Source of the DNA: Chrysosporum bergii ANA360D
GTDB lineage: Bacteria; Cyanobacteriota; Cyanobacteriia; Cyanobacteriales; Nostocaceae
DNA length: 35,061 bases
Assembly (NCBI RefSeq): GCF_029891735.1
Contig: NZ_JANQDH010000056.1
Coordinates: forward strand, 1 to 35,061
Reading direction: 5' to 3'
The notes under the pieces were generated by a model, which saw only the letters and a list, made by a program, of their open reading frames with translations, did no database searches and was not told the origin of the DNA. This document shows, in pieces, positions 1 to 7,825 of the stretch (position 1 is its first letter; every line of letters begins with the position of its first letter). The translations under genes were made by a program, and so were the position numbers.

Positions 1-135
1 TACGGTCAAGGTGGATTTCCTAAACCCTATGGGGAGCAAGCTTTATGGAGTCCTAGTTACTTTCTGTATTCTGTTGGTGGTGCGCCACTTGAGGTGCTGA
101 AGAAATATATCCAGAATCTAGAAAAGCCGTCCTAG
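1..135 (+). CDS. tnpA: IS200/IS605-family transposase TnpA, C-terminal fragment (5' end outside window)
   Basis: The reading frame is open from base 1 to a TAG at 133-135 and gives 44 residues. They include LWSPSYFLYSVGGAPLEVLK, which matches the conserved C-terminal part of Y1-type (HUH) transposases of IS200/IS605 elements (the WSxSYF...GG...VxxYI region). These enzymes move single-stranded DNA using hairpins at the element ends. The catalytic tyrosine and HUH motif would lie upstream of the window, so intactness cannot be judged. The stop codon overlaps the stop codon of the convergent aminotransferase gene, and a short hairpin follows directly, as expected at the right end of such an element. 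Family assignment is confident; the exact IS name cannot be given. Confidence 0.85.
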   Translation, partial: YGQGGFPKPYGEQALWSPSYFLYSVGGAPLEVLKKYIQNLEKPS

Positions 136-1424
136 AACGACCGGGTTTTCAACCCATTTTTTAGATAAACTTGTTCTGTTACTTCGGCTAGTCGCTGCAT
201 ACCTGTGACAATTTCTTTATCGCTACCGGTGAGACTAATACGTAAGCATTGGTGTTTGTGCTGCCATTCTGCCTGCAAACCAGGGAAAAATGTGCTACCT
301 GGGACAACAATTACACCTACTTGTTTAAGTTTTTGATAAAATTCCCAGTCAGTAATGGGTAGGTCTCTTAGCCACAACCAAGCAAATATAGCTCCTTCAC
401 CACGATGGAGGAACCAGGGTAAATTTTTGGGCATTGCTTGCTCTAAAGTATTTTCTAGCACACCAAATTTTTGCTGGTAGAAGGGGCGAATCACTTCCGC
501 GGCTATGTGAGGTAAAGCGCCGGAGTTAATGGCAAAAGCGGCTATGGCTTGTCCATACCGTGATGGGTGAATACACAAGTTGGTTTGAAAGCACTCCAAT
601 ACTTGAATTATGCTTTCATGACCAATGGCAACGCCTATGCGTTCTCCGGGTAGTCCTGCTTTTGATAAGCTCATGCAGTGCAAGATATTCTCACCAAATA
701 CTGGTGTCATTGGTGTGAAGTTCAAAGCCGGGAAAGGAGGGGCATAGGCTGAGTCAATTAGCACTGGTACATTGTGAGGTGTGGCTAAGGCTGCTATTTT
801 TCTGACTTCATCATCAGAAAGCACATTACCAGTGGGGTTACAGGGACGGGAGAAGATCACACAACCGGTGTTTGGTGTTATGGATAGTTGGCTAAAGTCT
901 GGACGATATTTAAACCGGTGGGCGGTTGTATCTATATCTAATGTTGGTTTATAGGCTTTGAGGGCTTCTGGGACTAAACAAACACCACCGTAACCAGTAT
1001 AGTCGGGACTAAGGGGCAAAACAATTTCTTTTAGTTGTCCGTCATTGGTTAAGCCACCGAAGGCATTGGCGGCATAGAAGTAAAGGCTTTGACTACCGGG
1101 TGTGATCAGGATATTGCGATCGCTTAAGTTTAAGCCGTAGCGTTTGTTGAAGTCTTTGGCGATGGCTTCAATTAAGGGTGCATAGCCCTGACTGGAACCG
1201 TAACGACAGACAACATCGCCATATTCTGAACTAGCCAGCAGTTCAGCTGTGCAGTCTCGCCATAATTGTTCTACTGCTGGCAAGATCAAGGGGTTACCGG
1301 CGCTCAGGTTAATAAATTCTTGCCCTGCCCCTGCTTGTAATGTTTCGACAATATCTTTCATAATCGCTCTTACACCGGTCAGGTTAGACATTTGAGCGCC
1401 AATTTGAGTGAGGGCAGGGTTCAT
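132..1424 (-). CDS. avtA: Valine--pyruvate aminotransferase-like, PLP-dependent class I/II aminotransferase
   Basis: 430 residues of a fold-type I PLP aminotransferase. The N-terminus (NLTGVRAIMKDI) and the INLSAGNP motif resemble cyanobacterial proteins annotated as valine-pyruvate transaminase, which interconvert valine/2-oxoisovalerate and alanine/pyruvate. Visible PLP-site elements are NPTGN at about 196-200, D224 in the DSAY motif, and the Schiff-base lysine K255 in SLSKAGLPGERIG. The catalytic core is complete. The start ATG has no strong Shine-Dalgarno sequence. The last ten or so residues (LKNGLKTRSF) are encoded by DNA that looks like the end of the adjacent IS element, so the native C-terminus was probably slightly different. 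Substrate specificity is inferred from family resemblance only. The gene converges on the tnpA fragment. Confidence 0.82.
   Translation of the reverse strand: MNPALTQIGAQMSNLTGVRAIMKDIVETLQAGAGQEFINLSAGNPLILPAVEQLWRDCTAELLASSEYGDVVCRYGSSQGYAPLIEAIAKDFNKRYGLNLSDRNILITPGSQSLYFYAANAFGGLTNDGQLKEIVLPLSPDYTGYGGVCLVPEALKAYKPTLDIDTTAHRFKYRPDFSQLSITPNTGCVIFSRPCNPTGNVLSDDEVRKIAALATPHNVPVLIDSAYAPPFPALNFTPMTPVFGENILHCMSLSKAGLPGERIGVAIGHESIIQVLECFQTNLCIHPSRYGQAIAAFAINSGALPHIAAEVIRPFYQQKFGVLENTLEQAMPKNLPWFLHRGEGAIFAWLWLRDLPITDWEFYQKLKQVGVIVVPGSTFFPGLQAEWQHKHQCLRISLTGSDKEIVTGMQRLAEVTEQVYLKNGLKTRSF
136..170. mobile_element. Probable right end of the IS200/IS605 element
   Basis: Immediately after the tnpA stop there is a small perfect hairpin, GGGTT-TTC-AACCC (143-155), followed by a T run. 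IS200/IS605 elements carry subterminal imperfect hairpins recognised by TnpA, with the right-end one just downstream of the transposase gene. The exact outer boundary is not determinable here; 170 is an estimate. The hairpin may also terminate tnpA transcription. Confidence 0.5.
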
Positions 1425-1518
1425 AGGCTTTGTAAAGGTAGAAATAAGGCTAAGGTTGACAAAATTATAGTTTAACTTATTTCAGAATATCAAAGCCTTG
1501 GTGGCAAACTGGGCTTTT

Positions 1519-1541
1519 CAGCGGGACTGAAGTCCTTACTA
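1519..1541. repeat. Small palindromic repeat (GCGGGACTGAAGTCC type)
   Basis: GCGGGACTGAAGTCC followed by TTACTAC contains the inverted halves GGACT and AGTCC. It resembles the short GC-rich palindromes with an ACTAC flank found elsewhere in this A+T-rich window (2021, 10128, 16508, 17390), but the core differs. It lies between avtA and the 1642 ORF. Confidence 0.4.
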
Positions 1542-1573
1542 CCGACAATTGTTCCCTATTGCCCTATGAAAAA

Positions 1574-1604
1574 TACCCCGTTCATATCATGGTTGAACGA
1601 GGTA
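1574..1604. other. Hairpin in the intergenic region
   Basis: TACCCCGTTCA (1574-1584) and TGAACGAGGTA (1594-1604) form an 11-position stem with one mismatch and a nine-base loop. No T run follows, so it is not a standard intrinsic terminator. It lies just before the 81-codon ORF. Function unknown. Confidence 0.45.
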
Positions 1605-1641
1605 TGGATAGGAGTAAATCAACAAGGACTTATGATTTTAC

Positions 1642-1887
1642 TTGTCCCTTTTGCGAGAAGAAGGGATAGGAGGAGATCACTACAGAATATCTAGTAGCAA
1701 TCTTCAATTCAGAGAGCAGGTCAACAGAACTAATGGAATTAGTTCTGCAGTTAATGCTCGCTTAGGTGTAGTAAACCTTGGACTATTAAGCCCACAAGTC
1801 TTTTACAATCAATACTTTAACAAAGATAATTCTATAAATGTGGCCAATTTGGCGTTTTTTATTCTCTATGTGGATCAATCTCGGTAA
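1642..1887 (+). CDS. Hypothetical small protein (orphan ORF, doubtful)
   Basis: An 81-residue open frame starting at TTG (1642) and ending at TAA. I do not recognise the product. It is Asn/Ser-rich with a hydrophobic C-terminal stretch (NVANLAFFILYV) and has no clear signal peptide or motif. An ATG at 1632 is in another frame and stops after 20 codons, so if this is a gene it uses a non-ATG start or is a 5'-truncated remnant. It could be the leftover of a longer gene eroded between the avtA and caspase genes. Coding status is uncertain. Confidence 0.3.
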   Translation: MSLLREEGIGGDHYRISSSNLQFREQVNRTNGISSAVNARLGVVNLGLLSPQVFYNQYFNKDNSINVANLAFFILYVDQSR

Positions 1888-2020
1888 TTTGTGAGTTTTT
1901 TTATGCTTTAAACTGTAATGTAAAATACTTAGTTATGTAAGAGATTTGATTTTTAAATGGTTAATTTTAGCTTAAAATTAGAAGCCTGCATTACCATAGA
2001 GTGAGTTACACTGGTAGAAG

Positions 2021-2050
2021 GCGGGATGCCCACACTACAAGATTTTTTTA
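2021..2050 (+). repeat. Dispersed small palindromic repeat, degenerate copy
   Basis: GCGGGATGCCCACACTACAA followed by GATTTTTTTA matches the right half of a repeat consensus (GCGGGCAAGATGCCCGC-ACTAC-AAGATTTTT) seen at several places in this window. The left arm has lost several bases. It lies 40 bases upstream of the caspase gene start and could affect its leader, but no function is demonstrated. Confidence 0.5.
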
Positions 2051-2089
2051 TGATGTGAAGTAGTTCAATAAACTGAAAGTTACTGTACA

Positions 2090-5000
2090 ATGTCTCCACT
2101 CGGTGTCGCTACCAGTCATTCAACCCATATCCTAGAAATGGGAGAAGCACAACTTTGGCTGTTATTGGTAGGAGTAAACAAATACCAAGATAAGAGACTA
2201 CCTTCACTACGCTACTCAGCTGTTGATTGTCAGGGTTTAGCAGCTGCTGTGGAGGATGCAACCCAAGGATTTCCTCAAAGGTCAATAAGGGTGTACCATG
2301 ATTTAAGTTCCAGGCTACCCACTCTGTCAACAGTGCGTAGCAGTTTGAATGAAATTGCTGCTGCTGCTCAACCACAAGATACGATTTTATTTTATTTCTC
2401 TGGACATGGGATACTAGAGTCAAATTCTCAACAAGCGTTTTTGTGTCTCACGGATACTGAAGTAGAGGACTTAGACAAGACAGGTTTAAGTTTACAGGAA
2501 ATTTTGCAGGTGTTAGCAAACAGTCAGGCGCAGACTCAGTTAGTGTGGTTAGATGCTTGTCATAGTGGTAGTCTGACATTCCGAGGGGCTAGAAATGATA
2601 TAACTGAAGCATTTTTGCCTAACCTGACATCTGAGATGGTGGAATTATTACGCCACCGGGCTAAACAAAGTCAGGGATTTTATGCTTTGCTTTCCTGTGA
2701 TACTAATCAACAGTCTTGGGAATTTCCTGAGTTGGGACATGGTGTATTTACTTATTATTTAATGCGTGGGTTGCGTGGTGAAGCGGCTGATCCCCAGGGT
2801 TTAATTGATGCTGATGGACTTTATAGATATGTTTATCATCAAACGCGGCAATATATTGAGCAAACTAATCAGCAGTTACGACTGATTAATCAGCAAAATA
2901 AAAGTAGAGGCGACAGTAATTTATATTCTGAGTATCCCCAGCAAACACCCAAGCGGATAGTAGAGGGAGTGGGAGAAGTTATTTTAGGAATAAAACCAGC
3001 CTTAACGGAATCTTGTTGTCTCCGACGGGCGTTAATTTTAGAGGGACTGGCGACTAATCAGACTACTTTGGCTGTGAGTAAATTACTGCGGGGTTGGGGG
3101 GGGTTTGAGTTGGAATATTGGACTGGTTCTTCAACGGCTAATAGTCAAGACTTACACTCAACAATTACAGCTTGTTTACAAACTACATACTCAGTGGGGA
3201 AAAATAATTCCAGAATTTTGGCTACGGTGTTTTTATATTTACGTGGACAAGTGGAAGAAGGAGAAGCGGGTGAACCTGCTTTAGTTTTAGCTGATAATAT
3301 CCGCCTGAGTCGTTCTTGGTTAAGACAACAACTGAGGCGCTCAAGTTATACCCAACAAATTATTATTTTAGATTGTCTGGCAGCAAATGACCATATACAT
3401 CTACAAGATTGGGTAGAAGATTTACAATTAGGGTTTGAGCAGGGACAGTGTATAATAGCCGCAAGTTCACTAAAAAGCCATCCTGAACAGTTTGCTCAAG
3501 CTTTACACTCCACCTTAACCGCAGCGTTGCCTCAAGGTAGTTTATCAGCTGCGGGTTTGATTACTCAATTGCAATTATCTTGTGATCATCAATATCCTTT
3601 ACATATCTGGCTTTCAGGGACGCAAGGGGTAATTGAGGTTATACCTGGTAGTTCTGCTCATAAGGGTATTAACTCTACAGCAACTGTTGATTTGGGCTTG
3701 TGTCCTTATCGGGGTTTGCGGGCTTTTGCAGAAGAAGACGCTGAGTATTTTTATGGGAGGGAAAGTGTTGTTGAGGAATTAATTAATGATTTGCAAAAAA
3801 AGTCATTTATGGCTGTGGTGGGGGCTTCCGGGAGTGGTAAGTCTTCTGTGGTACAGGCGGGATTAATAGCTCGGTTGCGACGAGGAAAATTATTACCGGG
3901 TAGTGCTGATTGGTGGATGAGGTGCTTTCGCCCTGGGACAAATCCTCTGCAATCTTTATCAAGGCGTTTGGTGGATAGCGGTACTGAAAAAGAAAAAGCT
4001 TACCAGCAACTGCAATTAGAAAGAATATTACAGCAAGGTGTAGAGTATTTTATTGAGTGGATAGCCCATCGCCCAGAACCTATGGTGGTTTTGGTGGTGG
4101 ATCAGTTTGAAGAATTATTTACACTTGCTGGGAGTGAAGGGAGACAAAGTTTTTTAGAAGTTGTGTTGGGGGCGCTGGAACGAATACCAGAAAAGTTTAA
4201 GTTAATTATTACTTTGCGGGCGGATTTTATTGCTCCCTGTTTAGAAGTACCAATTTTGGTGAGGTTGTTACAGCAGTCGAGTGTGTTGTTACCTCCCTGC
4301 TTGAGTGAAGCAGACTATCGCCGCATAATTATTAACCCGGCGGAAAAGGTGGGTTTAAAAGTAGAAGCGCAATTAGTGGAAGTGCTGCTGGAGGAGTTAC
4401 AGCACAGTGCTGGGGATCTACCTCTATTAGAATTTGTGTTGGAACATCTGTGGGAATACCGGGAAAATGGGGTAATGACTCTACAGGCCTACCAGCAACA
4501 TTTGGGGGGAATTAAAGGAGCGCTGGAAAGTAAAGCCCAAGGAGTTTACAATAGTTTAGATGCTGAGGCTCAAGATTGTGCTAGGTGGATTTTTCTCTCA
4601 CTGACCCAGTTGGGTGAGGGGACGGAGGATACTAGAAGACGGGTACTTAAGTCGGAGTTAATTGTCAAAAAATATCCGGTGGCTTTGGTTGAAAGAACGC
4701 TACAAGTGTTAATTGCTGCTAAGTTGGTGGTGGTGAATTTGGAGGAAAATGGGGAAGTAGGGGGATTAGGAGAAGAGGGAAAAACTGCTCATTTATCTGC
4801 TTCACCAGGGCTGGTAACTGTGGAAGTAGCCCATGAGGTTTTGATTCGTTATTGGTCAAGTTTGCGCTGGTGGTTAGAAGAAAGTCGGGGGAGGTTGCGA
4901 TCGCATCGTCAAATTGCCCAAGCAGCAGCTTTGTGGATCAATAATAATCAGCAGCCAGATTTTCTTTTACAAGGTGTTCGCCTGGCTGAAGCTGAGGAAA

Positions 5001-7228
5001 TTTATGTTAATTACACTGATGAAGTGTCTTTTGATGTCCAACGTTTTATTCAGGCTGGGTTAATAGAAAAACAACGCCGACAACAACAGGAAAAAAACCG
5101 ACTGAGAAAAGCCCAAAGGACTGCGGGAATTATTAGTATTTTAGCACTAACTGCCTTTGGTTTAGCGGTTTTGGCTTACCAACAAACTCAAAAAGCCCAG
5201 TTACGAGAAATACAGGCTTTAAATTCCTTAGCGGAGAATTTTCTTTTCTCCCATAAACAGTTAGAAGCCTTGCTAACCAGCATCAAGGCGGGGAAGGAAG
5301 TACAAAAGAATACTTTGTTTATTCCTCAAGATATTCGCTCGCAAGTAGTCAAGATTCTACAACAATCAGTTTATGGAACTCAAGAGTTAAACCGTTTTAC
5401 TCACAATTCTTGGGTAACTAGTGTGAGTTTTGCGCCGGATGGTAACACATTGGCTGGTGGTTGTGCTGATAATAGTATTAAACTTTGGCGTAGTGATGGT
5501 AGACTGTTAGCAACCCTCACAGACCATCAAGATAGTGTCAATAGTGTGAGTTTTTCGCCGGATGGTGAATTTTTAGCGAGTGGTAGTAGTGACAATACTA
5601 TTAAACTTTGGAGTCGTCAAGGTAAATTGCTATCATCCCTGACAGGACATCTTCATAGTGTCAATAGCGTCAGTTTTTCACCGGGTGGTGAATTTTTAGC
5701 GAGTGGTAGTAGTGACAACACTATTAAACTCTGGAATCGCGAAGGTAAGTTACTGTCGAGTTTTCTTGGTCATAGTCGCAGTGTAAATAGTGTGAGTTTT
5801 TCACCAGAGGGTGATACTATTGCTTCAGCTAGTGATGATGGTACGGTGAAGCTGTGGAGTTTGGACGGTCGTTTATTATCTACTTTGCCAGGTAGTACTA
5901 AAGAAGTTTTAGATGTTACTTTTAGCCCAGATGGCCAAATTATTGCCTCAGCTGGTGCCGACCATGTGATTAAACTCTGGAGTCGTGACGGTAATTTACT
6001 GAAAGCAATACAAGGGCATGATGGTAGTGTGTGGAAGGTGCGGTTTTCTGCTAATGGGAAGATGATCGCTTCTGTCAGTGCTGATAAGACTATTAAAATT
6101 TGGAGTCGTGGGGGTAATTTATTAGATACTTTGCCTGGACATAGCCATGAAGTCAACAGTTTGAGTTTTAGCCCTGATAGTAATCAATTGGCTTCTGCTA
6201 GTGATGATAATACTATCCGGTTATGGAAGCTAGAAACAAACTTACCTAAAACTTTTTATGGACATGAGGGGAGTGTAAATCATGTCAAGTTTACTGGTGA
6301 TGGTAGTAATATTACTTCTTTTAGTTCCGATCACACTATGAAAGTATGGGACTTGAATGGTGGATTATTACAAAGTTTGGCTTCTCCCATTGAAGATGTT
6401 ACCAGTATTAGCTTTACTAGGGATGGCAATACTGTGGCTTTGGCTAGTGCGGACCAGAAAATTGAGATTCGCCAAAGGGATGGTACTTTGTTGCATACCC
6501 TCAAAGGACATAAGCATTGGGTAACCAGTATGAGTTTTAGTCCTGATGATCAGGTTTTAGCTTCTGCTAGTGCGGATAAAACTATTAAATTGTGGAGTCG
6601 GGAGGGTCAGTTGTTGAAAACTCTCTCCGGTCATCATGGTTGGGTGACTAATATCCAGTTTAGTCCGGATGGTAAAATTATGGCTTCTGCTAGTGCGGAT
6701 AAAACTATTAAATTGTGGAGTCGGGAGGGTCAGTTGTTGAAAACTCTCTCTGGTCATAGTGCTAGTATATGGAGTATTAATTTTTCTCCCGATGGTAAAA
6801 GTATTGCTTCAGCCAGTGATGACAAAACTGTTAAGCTGTGGACTGTAGAGGGTTCTTTGGTTCGCACTTTTCAGGGACATGGTGATTTGGTGAATTATGT
6901 TACTTTTTCACCTGATGGTAATATGATCGCTTCAGCTAGTGGTGATCGTACTATTAAACTTTGGAATATTAGCAGTGGTATTTTGCTGAAAACTTTTTCT
7001 GGGCATAATGAAGGTGTAAAAAGTGTGAGTTTTAGCCCTGATAGTAAGTTGCTGGCTTCTGCTAGTCAAGATAGTACAATTAAACTATGGAATTTAGAGG
7101 AGATAGAACTGCAAAAATTAAACTTAGATCAATTGCTTAATTATGGTTGCGATCGCCTTAGTAATTATCTCACTACTAACCCTGACGTTAGTACAGAAGA
7201 GTATGAATTGTGTTTTGGCGATGATTAG
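2090..7228 (+). CDS. Caspase / pseudocaspase / STAND NTPase / WD40 signalling protein
   Basis: 1712 residues with a modular signalling architecture. Residues about 20-280 are a peptidase C14 (caspase/orthocaspase) domain with the catalytic dyad visible: H106 in FSGHG and C157 in LDACHSG. Residues about 300-522 look like a second caspase fold without the dyad (see findings). Residues about 538-935 are a STAND-type P-loop NTPase (PYRGLRAF...FYGRE lead-in, Walker A GASGSGKSS at 578-586, Walker B VVLVVDQFEELF at 666-677). A Q/R-rich segment precedes one membrane helix (about 1011-1030). Residues about 1101-1680 hold fourteen WD40 repeats, followed by an acidic tail. By family analogy the WD40 part senses, the NTPase switches by oligomerising, and the caspase cleaves after Arg/Lys. 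ATG 2138 (M17) is an alternative start nearer the conserved MGEAQLW segment. Neither start has a clear Shine-Dalgarno sequence. The gene stands alone, with no obvious partner. Confidence 0.93.
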   Translation: MSPLGVATSHSTHILEMGEAQLWLLLVGVNKYQDKRLPSLRYSAVDCQGLAAAVEDATQGFPQRSIRVYHDLSSRLPTLSTVRSSLNEIAAAAQPQDTILFYFSGHGILESNSQQAFLCLTDTEVEDLDKTGLSLQEILQVLANSQAQTQLVWLDACHSGSLTFRGARNDITEAFLPNLTSEMVELLRHRAKQSQGFYALLSCDTNQQSWEFPELGHGVFTYYLMRGLRGEAADPQGLIDADGLYRYVYHQTRQYIEQTNQQLRLINQQNKSRGDSNLYSEYPQQTPKRIVEGVGEVILGIKPALTESCCLRRALILEGLATNQTTLAVSKLLRGWGGFELEYWTGSSTANSQDLHSTITACLQTTYSVGKNNSRILATVFLYLRGQVEEGEAGEPALVLADNIRLSRSWLRQQLRRSSYTQQIIILDCLAANDHIHLQDWVEDLQLGFEQGQCIIAASSLKSHPEQFAQALHSTLTAALPQGSLSAAGLITQLQLSCDHQYPLHIWLSGTQGVIEVIPGSSAHKGINSTATVDLGLCPYRGLRAFAEEDAEYFYGRESVVEELINDLQKKSFMAVVGASGSGKSSVVQAGLIARLRRGKLLPGSADWWMRCFRPGTNPLQSLSRRLVDSGTEKEKAYQQLQLERILQQGVEYFIEWIAHRPEPMVVLVVDQFEELFTLAGSEGRQSFLEVVLGALERIPEKFKLIITLRADFIAPCLEVPILVRLLQQSSVLLPPCLSEADYRRIIINPAEKVGLKVEAQLVEVLLEELQHSAGDLPLLEFVLEHLWEYRENGVMTLQAYQQHLGGIKGALESKAQGVYNSLDAEAQDCARWIFLSLTQLGEGTEDTRRRVLKSELIVKKYPVALVERTLQVLIAAKLVVVNLEENGEVGGLGEEGKTAHLSASPGLVTVEVAHEVLIRYWSSLRWWLEESRGRLRSHRQIAQAAALWINNNQQPDFLLQGVRLAEAEEIYVNYTDEVSFDVQRFIQAGLIEKQRRQQQEKNRLRKAQRTAGIISILALTAFGLAVLAYQQTQKAQLREIQALNSLAENFLFSHKQLEALLTSIKAGKEVQKNTLFIPQDIRSQVVKILQQSVYGTQELNRFTHNSWVTSVSFAPDGNTLAGGCADNSIKLWRSDGRLLATLTDHQDSVNSVSFSPDGEFLASGSSDNTIKLWSRQGKLLSSLTGHLHSVNSVSFSPGGEFLASGSSDNTIKLWNREGKLLSSFLGHSRSVNSVSFSPEGDTIASASDDGTVKLWSLDGRLLSTLPGSTKEVLDVTFSPDGQIIASAGADHVIKLWSRDGNLLKAIQGHDGSVWKVRFSANGKMIASVSADKTIKIWSRGGNLLDTLPGHSHEVNSLSFSPDSNQLASASDDNTIRLWKLETNLPKTFYGHEGSVNHVKFTGDGSNITSFSSDHTMKVWDLNGGLLQSLASPIEDVTSISFTRDGNTVALASADQKIEIRQRDGTLLHTLKGHKHWVTSMSFSPDDQVLASASADKTIKLWSREGQLLKTLSGHHGWVTNIQFSPDGKIMASASADKTIKLWSREGQLLKTLSGHSASIWSINFSPDGKSIASASDDKTVKLWTVEGSLVRTFQGHGDLVNYVTFSPDGNMIASASGDRTIKLWNISSGILLKTFSGHNEGVKSVSFSPDSKLLASASQDSTIKLWNLEEIELQKLNLDQLLNYGCDRLSNYLTTNPDVSTEEYELCFGDD
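5399..7110 (+). repeat. Tandem 123-bp DNA repeats encoding 14 WD40 blades
   Basis: The 3' third of the caspase gene consists of fourteen units of about 41 codons, each ending in a variant of SxDxTIKLW. Most are 123 bp apart. Bases 6560-6627 recur without change at 6683-6750 (68 bp, blades 10 and 11), and the units around 5535 and 5658 differ at only a few positions. Blade 9 is degenerate, lacking GH and the KLW ending. Fourteen repeats would fit two seven-bladed propellers. Confidence 0.9.
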
Positions 7229-7271
7229 GTTTTAAATAGTTCTGTAACCAAAATTGCTGTAAGGTAAAATT

Positions 7272-7769
7272 GTGATTATGAACAGACGCTATTTTTTAGA
7301 AGCCAGTGCCGTAATCATAGGCACTACAATTTTAACAAGGAATAATTGGGGTTCTGATAACATGACTAGTGCTAAAAACCAGTTTGCAATTACTAAGTCT
7401 GAAGAGGAGTGGCGGTCAATTTTAACGCCAGAACAGTTCCAGGTCTTAAGAAAACATGGGACTGAACGGGCTTTTACCAGCCCACTGGATAAGCAATATA
7501 ATGAGGGTACTTTTGTTTGTGCTGGTTGTGGACAACCATTGTTTAAGTCTGAGACTAAGTTTAACAGTGGTACTGGCTGGCCGAGTTTTTACCAACCCAT
7601 TGAAGGCGCTATTGCTACTACTGTAGATCGGTCATTTTTTATGACGAGAACGGAGGTACACTGTAGCCGTTGTGGCGGACATTTGGGTCATGTGTTTAAT
7701 GATGGTCCCGCACCCACCGGTCAGCGCTACTGTATGAACGGTGTGGCGCTGAACTTTGAACCTGCGTAA
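7272..7769 (+). CDS. msrB: Peptide-methionine (R)-S-oxide reductase MsrB with Tat-like signal
   Basis: 165 residues. MsrB reduces the R epimer of methionine sulfoxide in oxidised proteins. The zinc site is complete: C83/C86 (CAGCGQ) and C131/C134 (CSRCGG). The catalytic cysteine is C154 in RYCMNGVALNF, and TGWPSF and GHVFNDGP are typical of the family. The N-terminus (NRRYFLEASAVIIGTTIL) has a twin arginine followed by a hydrophobic stretch, so the protein is probably exported by Tat and anchored in or released on the outer side of a membrane (periplasm or thylakoid lumen). Start choice is open: GTG 7272 lies about 7 bases after AAGG, and ATG 7278 is in the same frame; both leave the signal intact. 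The gene is 43 bases after the caspase gene and could be co-transcribed with it. Confidence 0.93.
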   Translation: MIMNRRYFLEASAVIIGTTILTRNNWGSDNMTSAKNQFAITKSEEEWRSILTPEQFQVLRKHGTERAFTSPLDKQYNEGTFVCAGCGQPLFKSETKFNSGTGWPSFYQPIEGAIATTVDRSFFMTRTEVHCSRCGGHLGHVFNDGPAPTGQRYCMNGVALNFEPA

Positions 7770-7784
7770 AGTTTTGAGGATGTA

Positions 7785-7804
7785 GATCCCCGACTGAGGG
7801 GATC
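7785..7804. terminator. Hairpin between convergent msrB and the DUF4912 gene
   Basis: GATCCCC (7785-7791) and GGGGATC (7798-7804) form a perfect 7-bp stem with a GACTGA loop. The following plus-strand sequence is only moderately T-rich. Its place between two convergent stops suggests a bidirectional terminator. Confidence 0.55.
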
Positions 7805-7825
7805 TGTTGATACAGTTGTTTTGAT

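Noticed and set aside
5770-6757. Minus-strand open frames inside the WD40 region (for example 5770-6156 and 6557-6757)
   Set aside because: They are antisense shadows of the repeated WD40 codons; the proteins have no recognisable motifs and follow the same periodicity.
5399-7110. Regularly spaced direct repeats that could suggest a CRISPR or satellite array
   Set aside because: The 123-bp periodicity is in frame with WD40 blades of one long gene and the units have no unique spacers of CRISPR length.
2090-7769. Calling the caspase gene part of a defence island
   Set aside because: Its neighbours are an aminotransferase, MsrB and other housekeeping or structural genes. No restriction-modification, toxin-antitoxin or CRISPR genes are present, so defence remains a domain-based inference.
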